The notes under the pieces were generated by a model. It had not been told where the DNA came from. It worked only from the letters and a program-made list of their open reading frames with translations, and ran no database searches. From Streptomyces niger (GTDB lineage Bacteria > Actinomycetota > Actinomycetes > Streptomycetales > Streptomycetaceae), in NCBI RefSeq assembly GCF_000718305.1, contig NZ_JOFQ01000044.1, positions 1 through 19,788 on the forward strand: a stretch of 19,788 nt of DNA, given 5' to 3'. The position numbers and the translations under genes were made by a program. Positions within the stretch are counted from its first letter, which is position 1, and every line of letters starts with the position of its first letter. Shown here in pieces: positions 1-8,298 of the stretch.

Positions 1-54
1 CCGAGATCTACACCTAAGCCTTCGTCGGCAGCGTCAGATGTGTATAAGAGACAG
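1..54 (+). other. Nextera i5 sequencing adapter (not genomic)
   Basis: Bases 1-13 are the 3' end of the Illumina P5 sequence, 14-21 are the eight-base index CTAAGCCT, 22-35 are TCGTCGGCAGCGTC, and 36-54 are the 19-base Tn5 mosaic end AGATGTGTATAAGAGACAG. All four blocks sit in the order of a Nextera i5 adapter, so genomic sequence begins at 55. Translated on the minus strand the adapter gives the peptides LSLIHI and VSYTHLTLPTKA, which are artefacts on the ends of open frames here. Confidence 0.98.
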
Positions 55-852
55 GTCCACCCTCCCTGCCAGGAGGGCGTAGCCGGTGAATGCGACTAGG
101 TCGATGGTGGCATGGGCGATGATGAGGGGGGTGATCCGTCCACAGCGGCGGTAGATAAGTACGAAGAGTGCGCCCATCACCACGTTGCCGATGAAGCCGC
201 CGATGCCTTGGTACAGGTGGTACGAGCCGCGCAGGAGCGAGCTGGCGAGGAGTGCGGCCGTCGGTGACCATCCCAGCTGGCCGAGGCGGCGGAGCAGGTA
301 GCCGAGGACGATCACCTCTTCGACGACCGAGTTCTGTACGGCGGAAGCGATCAGTACCGGGAACTTCCACCAGACGTCCGGCAGTGACTCGGGGACGACG
401 GTGAGGTTGGCGCCGGTCGCCCGGGCGCCCAGGTAGAGCAGCAGACCGCTGCCTCCGATGCCTGCGGCCACGACGACTCCCCACCCGAGGTCGAACCCGG
501 GGCGCCGGCGGTCGAGGCCGAGGGCGCGCAGCCCGCCGACGCGTTCCCTGAGGAGCAGGTGGGCGACGAGCACTACGGGGACCAGCGCGGTGGCGATCCC
601 GAAGAGCTGCCAGGCGAGGTCGAGCCAGGGGCGGCCGGGCGCTTGAGAACTGTTGAGGTTCGCCGCCTGGTCCTTGAGACCGCCGGGCTTGGTGAGCGCT
701 CCCACGAAACTGATGAGGGCGGATACCGCGCTGGCTCCGAGGGAGAGCGCCAGGACGATGAGCGTCTCGCTCCTCAGTGTCCTGCGGGAAAGGGCTCCGG
801 ACGGGCCCTCGCCGGGGAGAGATTCAGCCACGGGGTGCACTTCGGACTGCAC
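55..852 (-). CDS. CPBP family intramembrane metalloprotease, 3' end missing
   Basis: This is a multi-pass membrane protein of the CPBP (Rce1/Abi-like, PF02517) family of putative intramembrane glutamic/metallo proteases. The 266 visible residues contain a short polar N-terminus, about six to seven hydrophobic segments, and the family motifs in order: E178-E179 in VVEEVIVLGYLLRR, H212 in the segment RGSYHLYQG, and H247 in LIIAHATIDL. The GTG at 850-852 is chosen as start because GGAGG lies five bases upstream; an in-frame ATG at 985-987 has no such site and would sit inside the upstream hairpin. The true C-terminus is lost where the adapter begins at 54, so the last residues read into the adapter (LSLIHI) are artificial. 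Probably few residues are missing, because the third motif is present. Substrate and role are unknown; some family members process prenylated proteins or act in bacteriocin immunity. Confidence 0.88.
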
Positions 853-970
853 GCCTGCCTCCAGTTCCGCGATCGCGCCTGTACGCCTCCACCGCCCCGT
901 CGGGTTCTCGAAAGCAGGTCCCGCCAGGTTCTGGAAGGCGGGTACGGAGGTCGCACTCGACAGGCCGGGC

Positions 971-1015
971 CGAGCTGTGACCTCCACGTGGCAGCGCAGT
1001 GGAGGTCACAGCTTG
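971..1015 (-). terminator. Perfect long hairpin downstream of the GCS2 gene
   Basis: Bases 973-987 and 999-1013 form a perfect 15-bp stem (AGCTGTGACCTCCAC and its complement) around an 11-base loop. It lies 126 bases after the stop codon of the GCS2 gene and before the CPBP gene, both on the minus strand. There is no T-tract, but Streptomyces often terminates at bare hairpins. It could alternatively be an operator for the CPBP gene. Confidence 0.55.
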
Positions 1016-1138
1016 CCCGAAGAACCCGAAACCGTTGGCACGGGGGGCGGGCAGCGCTCGGTGTCGCGGTCGGACCGGGCAGCCGGGTCCCGTTCCCGTC
1101 CTCCCGGCTCATCCGCTCCCCTGCCCGCCTCTACACGA

Positions 1139-2641
1139 TTACACGACCCCCTCCAGCTCCCACTCGTGCACCGGTCGTCCCTCTTCCATCAGTTCGCTGT
1201 AGCGGCGGGTCATGGCGGCCAGGGCTTCCTGGCGGTCGAGGCCGCTCTGCAGGGCGCGGTGGTAGGCGGCGGCCTGCCAGGAGGCGCCGTTGGTGCGGCG
1301 GCGGCAGCGGGCCTCGATGACACCCAGGTAGTGGTCGCGGTCGGCGGGGGCCACGCCCCAGCCGTCGAGGCCGGCGGCGGCCATGGGCAGCAGTTCTTGG
1401 AGGACGAGGCGTGCGGCGGGGATCTGGGCGATGCCTCCGGAGCGGCCGGGGCGAGGCCATTGGAGGGCGGCGTCGATGCCGTAGCGGCAGGCGGTTTCGA
1501 AGTTCTCGGCGGCGGCGGCGAACGGCAGCCGGGTCCATACGGGCCGGGGGTCGTCGGCGAGGGCCCGTACGAGGCCGTAGTAGAAGGCGGCGTTGGCGAT
1601 CACGTCGGTGACGGTGGGGCCGGCGGGCAGCACGCGGTTCTCGACGCGGAGGTGGGGCACGCCTTCGGTGACGGCGTAGACGGGGCGGTTCCAGCGGTAG
1701 ACCGTGCCGTTGTGGAGGACGAGTTCGGAGAGTTCCGGTACGCCGCCCTTCTCCAGTACGGCGAGGGGGTCCTCCTCGCCGCACATGGGGAGCAGCGGGG
1801 GGAAGTAGCGGACGTTCTCCTCGAAGAGGTCGTGGGCCGATTCGATCCACCGTTCGCCGAACCAGGTGCGGGGGCGGACGCCCTGGGCCTGGAGTTCGGG
1901 CGGGCGGGTGTCGGTGGACTGCTCGAAGACGGGTGGCCGGGATTCGCGCCACAGTTCGCGGCCGAAGAGGAAGGGCGAGTTGGCACCGATGGCGATCTGT
2001 ACGGCGGTGAGGGCCTGGGCGGCGTTCCATACGGCGGCGAAGCGGCCGGGGGTGACCTGGAGGTGCAGTTGTACGGAGGTGCAGGCGGCTTCGGGGGCGA
2101 TGGAGGGTGAGGTGGCGGTGAGCCGCTCCACTCCTTCGATGTCGATCTCGAAGTCCTCGCCGCGGGCGGCCCGCATCTCGTCGTTGAGGAGGGTGTAGCG
2201 GTCGGCCTCCGAGAGGTTGGAGGAGACCAGGTCGTCGGCGGTGAGGGTGGGCAGGATGCCGATCATCACGATGCGCGCGGCGACTTCGCGGGCCTTGCGG
2301 TCGGCGTAGGCGAGGCCGGTGCGCAGTTCTTCGGCGAGTTGGTCCAGCACGCGTCCGGAGAGGCGGTGCGGCAGGATATTCACTTCCAGGTTGAACTGGG
2401 CGAGCTCGGTCTGGAAATCTCGGCTGGCGATGCGTTCCAGCACCTCGGAGTTCATCATCCTGGGCATGCCGTCGGCGCTGGCAAGATTCAATTCTATCTC
2501 CAGGCCCATGAGGTTCTTGGGGCGGTCGAACCGCTTCTCGGCCAGTAGCCTCTCCAATGCCTCCAGGCACTCGCTGAGCCTTCTTCGATAACGCTGCCGG
2601 TCGCCGGAATCAATTCCGCCGGCGTTGACCTTCTCCCCCAT
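1139..2641 (-). CDS. GCS2-type glutamate-cysteine ligase family protein
   Basis: This 500-residue protein belongs to the GCS2 (PF04107) ATP-dependent carboxylate-amine ligase family, whose members join the gamma-carboxyl of glutamate to an amine such as that of cysteine. The glutamate-rich metal-binding strands expected near the N-terminus are visible as GLEIELNL (46-53) and FNLEVNILP (83-91). Later conserved-looking stretches include the segments HLRVENRVLPAGPT and LHNGTVYRWNRPVY. The ATG at 2639-2641 is chosen because AGGAGG lies about nine bases upstream and the protein sequence before it looks non-coding. The gene stands alone, with no other thiol-biosynthesis gene nearby. Streptomyces uses mycothiol rather than glutathione, and the ergothioneine enzyme EgtA normally sits with egtBCD. 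The true substrate pair is therefore open: it may be an EgtA-like paralogue or another gamma-glutamyl ligase. Confidence 0.85.
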   Translation of the reverse strand: MGEKVNAGGIDSGDRQRYRRRLSECLEALERLLAEKRFDRPKNLMGLEIELNLASADGMPRMMNSEVLERIASRDFQTELAQFNLEVNILPHRLSGRVLDQLAEELRTGLAYADRKAREVAARIVMIGILPTLTADDLVSSNLSEADRYTLLNDEMRAARGEDFEIDIEGVERLTATSPSIAPEAACTSVQLHLQVTPGRFAAVWNAAQALTAVQIAIGANSPFLFGRELWRESRPPVFEQSTDTRPPELQAQGVRPRTWFGERWIESAHDLFEENVRYFPPLLPMCGEEDPLAVLEKGGVPELSELVLHNGTVYRWNRPVYAVTEGVPHLRVENRVLPAGPTVTDVIANAAFYYGLVRALADDPRPVWTRLPFAAAAENFETACRYGIDAALQWPRPGRSGGIAQIPAARLVLQELLPMAAAGLDGWGVAPADRDHYLGVIEARCRRRTNGASWQAAAYHRALQSGLDRQEALAAMTRRYSELMEEGRPVHEWELEGVV

Positions 2642-3176
2642 CGGAGCGTCCCTCCTGACGTGGCCGGCCCGCGGGGCGCGGGTCCGTGCGGTCGATGATG
2701 CCCGGCAATCGGTTCGATAACGCCTCGGGGGGCCGGGTGTCCCCGATAGGCTGTGCGGGTCGGACCGAATGGCACATTCCGAGGGCATAGCGCGGGGGCT
2801 CGGGTCCGGCGCATTGGCCCTGTTCCAAAGCACGATGACATCCGGCCGACCACGTCGTCGGAGTAATCCGAGGTCCGTGCGCCGACAGGGTGCATAATTG
2901 CATCGAAAACACCGTGGGAAACGGGCCGTAATGCGACTTGTCAAAAATCTCCGTCAGCGGTAGCCGAAACAAGCACTGAACACCTGTCGTATAAACTTCG
3001 TGGACGAGGCAGAGAGTTGGCGCCCAGCTAGCGGGGCATTTCCGAGGCTGAGGCACAGCGGCTGACACCCCCGCCGGGCCATGGCTCCGGTCGGCCACGC
3101 TCTGCTCCCGCCTGCTGACAGCGTCGTCCGCACGTGCCCAGCACCACCGTGTCTCCCAAGTGAGAGGCGACCCACC
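2642..3176. other. 535-bp divergent intergenic region
   Basis: This gap separates the GCS2 gene (-) from the unknown gene at 3177 (+), so it should carry both promoters. Part of it, about 2880-3000, is clearly richer in A and T than its surroundings. At 2938-2944 the bases TTGTCAA contain -35-like hexamers facing both ways (TTGTCA on plus, TTGACA on minus). A TATAAA at 2990-2995 is the best plus-strand -10-like hexamer, but it is not correctly spaced from that -35. Open frames crossing the gap look like non-coding GC-rich shadows. No RNA gene was recognised. Confidence 0.5.
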
Positions 3177-3761
3177 ATGCCGCTGCATGTACCCCCTGCC
3201 CCTGCTCCCGCCCTGCGCAGCGTCCTCACCGCCCTCGGTTCTCCTACCGCCGTACGTGAGGCCCCGACCCCCGCCCTCCGTGTCCATCAGGGGCCGCTGC
3301 GTCCCGAACGTCCGCTGCCCGTCCATGTCCTCGACGACGTCTCCCGTCGCGGCACCCCGCGTACCCGCCTGACCGGCTGGCGATTCCTCATCCGTGGCGG
3401 CGAACGCGCGTTGGCCACGGCGGATGCCATGCTCACGCCGGACGGCTGGGCGTTCTCGCACTTCGGCGAGGGTCCGTACGTGTCGGCGATCGAACGGGCC
3501 CTGCAGCAGGCGGAATCGGTGCCCGCCGCGTACCAGCCACGGCTGCTGTCCGTACCGGAGCTGTACATGCTCACGCTGTGGCTGCACGAGGACGTCTCGG
3601 CGGACGGTGCCGAAGGCTGCCCGGTACCGGGGGACCTGTTGGTCCCACTGGCCCCGGCTCCGCCCGGCATCGCCGCCCACCGGCCGCACCGCGTCGCCGA
3701 TCTCCTGTCCCGTCTCACGCTCCGGATCACCCCGGCGCCCCTCCTCAGCTCGCCGGCCTAG
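3177..3761 (+). CDS. Hypothetical protein, 194 aa
   Basis: I do not recognise a named family. The protein starts with about 60 proline-rich, low-complexity residues, then has a core that looks folded (about 66-140). The core includes GWRFLIRGGERALATADAML, a following stretch with SHFGEGPYVSAIERALQQAE, and a segment ending PELYMLTLWLHED. The C-terminus is again proline-rich. There is no signal peptide, membrane segment or cysteine motif, so a soluble cytoplasmic protein is likely. The ATG at 3177 is preferred to an in-frame ATG at 3081 because a weak GAGAGG site precedes it and the intervening 32 residues look like translated leader. A strong terminator follows at 3823, so it appears monocistronic. 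Function is unknown. Confidence 0.7.
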   Translation: MPLHVPPAPAPALRSVLTALGSPTAVREAPTPALRVHQGPLRPERPLPVHVLDDVSRRGTPRTRLTGWRFLIRGGERALATADAMLTPDGWAFSHFGEGPYVSAIERALQQAESVPAAYQPRLLSVPELYMLTLWLHEDVSADGAEGCPVPGDLLVPLAPAPPGIAAHRPHRVADLLSRLTLRITPAPLLSSPA

Positions 3762-3822
3762 GGTCCCGGAACGCGGCGCCCCTCGAAGCGCCGTCTGCCG
3801 GGCAGGTGTCCCAGTGCCGGAG

Positions 3823-3857
3823 TGCGCCCCGCGGTTCTCCTCACCGCGGGGCGCATT
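3823..3857 (+). terminator. Hairpin terminator of the 194-aa gene
   Basis: Bases 3823-3834 (TGCGCCCCGCGG) pair perfectly with 3844-3855, and 3835-3843 adds one T-A pair around a seven-base loop. The stem begins 61 bases after the stop codon of the upstream gene and is followed by only two T residues. This fits a GC-rich actinomycete terminator. Confidence 0.75.
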
Positions 3858-4194
3858 GCTGTGCGTGGGGGTTCCGCGGGGTTCGGCGGGGGTATCGTGC
3901 GAGTGCTCGTAAGCGGGCGTGCGGCTGTCCGCAAGGGGCCCGAACACGCCATTCCGGTAGGGGACTAGCCCGGAATGACCAGGCGGAACCACCCGTAGGT
4001 GCCGTCTTGGAGGCGGCAACCGCCCGCACGGGTGATGCGTCCTTACCGAGTAAGTACGGCTGCTGCGAAATCCCTGCGGAATCAGTTCTGTAGGGCAACA
4101 CTGGGAGCGAACTACCGAACGGGGGGCGGCCATGAGCATCTCATCGCGCCGCAGGAAGACGTCCACCACCACACCGCAGCGAAAGACAGCATCC
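3858..4194. other. Intergenic region upstream of the DUF5999 gene
   Basis: No gene was recognised here. The clearest structure is an 8-bp inverted repeat at 3950-3957 and 3970-3977 (CATTCCGG...CCGGAATG, 12-base spacer), which could be an operator. A second small hairpin is GGCGG/CCGCC at 4012-4024. The DUF5999 promoter should lie here; a TAGGGC hexamer at about 4091-4096 is a -10 candidate without a convincing -35. Confidence 0.45.
3950..3977. repeat. Inverted repeat CATTCCGG/CCGGAATG
   Basis: The eight-base arms at 3950-3957 and 3970-3977 are perfect complements separated by 12 bases. They lie about 220 bases before the DUF5999 start codon and well beyond the previous terminator. The position suits a regulator-binding site, but no protein is known to bind it. 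Confidence 0.4.
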
Positions 4195-4401
4195 ATGTGC
4201 CAGCACCAGCCACCGTGTCCGTCAGCAGAGTCCGCCGACCGGGAAGCCGCGCATCTCGTGGCGCACCACCCGGAACAGGGCTGGAGCCTGTTGTGCAACG
4301 GCGTCCTCCTCTTCGAGGACACCGGTGAGCTCCTGCCGGACGGGCAGGTCATCGACCCGCACCGGCCGATGGGCACCGGGCAGGTCGTCACCGCAGCCTG
4401 A
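4195..4401 (+). CDS. DUF5999 family small protein
   Basis: This 68-residue protein matches the actinomycete DUF5999 family, which has the characteristic start MCQHQPPCP and the block HHPEQGWSLLCNGVLLFEDT followed by GELLPDGQ. Residues C2, H4, C8 and C34 could bind a metal, which is inference. The family start at 4195 is used; an in-frame ATG at 4132 would add 21 Ser/Thr/Arg-rich residues and has a G-rich sequence upstream (GGGGGGCGG), so the longer form cannot be excluded. No signal or membrane segment is present. The gene stands alone between an unstructured leader and a textbook terminator, so it is probably expressed as a short independent mRNA. The function of the family is not known to me; members are often abundant in Streptomyces genomes. 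Confidence 0.85.
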   Translation: MCQHQPPCPSAESADREAAHLVAHHPEQGWSLLCNGVLLFEDTGELLPDGQVIDPHRPMGTGQVVTAA

Positions 4402-4427
4402 CGCGGTGCGCGGGAACGGGAACGGGC

Positions 4428-4461
4428 AGGGCCCCCGGCGAATATCGCCGAGGGCCCTTTT
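4428..4461 (+). terminator. Rho-independent terminator of DUF5999 gene
   Basis: AGGGCCC (4428-4434) and CGGCGA (4436-4441) pair with TCGCCG (4445-4450) and GGGCCCT (4452-4458). This gives a 13-bp stem with one C/A mismatch and a three-base loop. TTTT follows at 4458-4461. It lies 26 bases after the DUF5999 stop codon. Confidence 0.92.
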
Positions 4462-4550
4462 GCGTGCGGGGTGAAGCGCCCTCCCCGTACCTGAGGTACG
4501 CGGTTGCGCAGGCCATCTCTGTACGCAGGGCGCAGAGGCGCACGTCGTCC

Positions 4551-4590
4551 CCCCATGGGGCGCCCGTGCCGTACGTACCGGACGGGCGCC
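4551..4590 (-). terminator. Probable gcvP terminator hairpin
   Basis: GGCGCCCGT (4559-4567) pairs perfectly with ACGGGCGCC (4582-4590) about ten bases beyond the gcvP stop codon. The loop contains GTACGTAC, and the palindrome CCCCATGGGG (4551-4560) adjoins it. No T-tract follows, so the call rests on hairpin strength and position. Confidence 0.6.
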
Positions 4591-4599
4591 GGACCGCCG

Positions 4600-7485
<2,886 letters not shown>

Positions 7486-7519
7486 CTGCGGGGGCCTCCT
7501 GGTCTCTGGGACCTACGAG

Positions 7520-7541
7520 GGGCACCACGGCGCGGGTGCCC
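7520..7541 (-). promoter_or_regulatory. Leader hairpin between riboswitch and gcvP
   Basis: GGGCACC (7520-7526) pairs with GGTGCCC (7535-7541) around an eight-base loop, between the second glycine aptamer and the gcvP ribosome-binding site (AGGAGG, complement of 7495-7500). A short GGTC/GACC pairing at 7501-7513 abuts that site. These are the obvious candidates for the expression platform, but the alternative fold was not computed. Confidence 0.45.
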
Positions 7542-7547
7542 GGACGG

Positions 7548-7765
7548 CCTCCCCCTCTGTCATCTCAACCTGAGAGCTTCACCGGAACGTACGCAACGCC
7601 CGGTTTTCACCGTCGGTGAGGAGGGGCTCCGGCACTGCGTTGATCCGTGGCCCACCCTGCTTTCCAGAGTGATCTCGTCCGCGCGGTACGGGTGCCTGAG
7701 AGATTCCGGGGAGGAGTTGCTCCTTCGGCGCCTCCGGCCCGGGGGACGGAGGGCTCTCCCGCACG
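7548..7765 (-). promoter_or_regulatory. Tandem glycine riboswitch (gcvT type)
   Basis: Read on the minus strand, the first aptamer (about 7762-7659) has the consensus blocks GGGAGAG, GCGCCGAAGGAGCAA, CTCTCAGGCA and CTCTGGAAAGC in order. The second aptamer (about 7658-7548) has CTCACCGACGGTGAAA, GCTCTCAGG and GACAGAGGGGGAGG. These are the conserved cores of the gcvT/glycine riboswitch (Rfam RF00504). Two adjacent aptamers are the usual arrangement, sensing glycine with one expression platform. The RNA sits 63 bases before gcvP, whose product degrades glycine, so it should act as an ON switch. Confidence 0.93.
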
Positions 7766-7784
7766 GGGTCATCGATCGCTGACC

Positions 7785-7790
7785 AGCCTA
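7785..7790 (-). promoter_or_regulatory. Possible -10 of the gcvP riboswitch transcript
   Basis: The minus-strand hexamer TAGGCT lies about 23 bases before the first conserved riboswitch block, a suitable position for a -10 box. No convincing TTGAC-type -35 is seen 16-18 bases further upstream. Confidence 0.3.
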
Positions 7791-7846
7791 CCAGCGTGAC
7801 TGCTCGGCATCCCTCGAGTGGCCAGGGCGGGAAATGTACCGTTTCG

Positions 7847-7852
7847 TAGGGT
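7847..7852 (+). promoter_or_regulatory. Possible -10 of the PRC-barrel gene
   Basis: TAGGGT fits the actinomycete -10 pattern TAnnnT and lies 32 bases before the GTG start at 7885. No good -35 hexamer is seen at the expected distance, so this is tentative. Confidence 0.3.
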
Positions 7853-7884
7853 GCACAGGGCAGTTCCGGCAGGTAGGAGGAACC

Positions 7885-8298
7885 GTGCAGACCGATATCG
7901 ATCCCCGCAGTCTGATCGGCCGCAAGGCATTCGACCGGCACGGCACCAAGATCGGCACGGTCGACGAGGTGTACCTGGACGACGCGACCGGCGAACCGGA
8001 GTGGGCGGCGATCCGCACGGGTCTCTTCAGCCGGGACGCCTTCGTGCCGCTGGAACCGAGCCGGCTGGTCGACGACGCGCTGCACGTGCCGTACGAGCAG
8101 AGACTGATCAAGGACGCGCCGGACTTCGGAGTCGGCCGGCACCTCTCCCCCGAGCAGGAACTCCAGCTCTACCACCACTACCGGCTGGATATCTCCGGCG
8201 CCGACGCGGCGCTCGCCGGCGAGGACTCCGGGGATCGCACGCCCGCCGGCTCCACCGACCGGGACTTCGGCCGCATAGCGGGCTCGCCGGAGGGCTGA
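7885..8298 (+). CDS. PRC-barrel domain protein
   Basis: This 137-residue protein has a PRC-barrel fold at about residues 5-75 (pattern SLIGRKAFDRHGTKIGTVDE, then VYLDD, EWAAIRTG, FVPLEPS, DALHVPYE). The PRC-barrel is a small beta-barrel also found in RimM and in photosynthetic reaction-centre H subunits. A helical segment with a tyrosine/histidine cluster follows (LYHHYRLDISG, 95-105), then a disordered acidic tail. The GTG at 7885 is chosen because AGGAGG precedes it by four bases; an upstream ATG at 7834 is probably leader. The gene is divergent from gcvP and convergent with dinB, and its last 121 bases are also read antisense by the dinB frame. Stand-alone PRC-barrel proteins of this kind are common in Streptomyces, often linked to stress, but I cannot assign a specific role. 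Confidence 0.88.
   Translation: MQTDIDPRSLIGRKAFDRHGTKIGTVDEVYLDDATGEPEWAAIRTGLFSRDAFVPLEPSRLVDDALHVPYEQRLIKDAPDFGVGRHLSPEQELQLYHHYRLDISGADAALAGEDSGDRTPAGSTDRDFGRIAGSPEG

Noticed and set aside
14..484. 156-residue minus-strand frame ending in VSYTHLTLPTKA
   Set aside because: Its C-terminus is translated adapter and the rest is an out-of-frame shadow of the CPBP gene.
653..2110. 485-residue plus-strand frame across the CPBP leader and GCS2 gene
   Set aside because: It is antisense to the conserved GCS2 protein, very glycine/valine-rich and low-complexity, without a domain.
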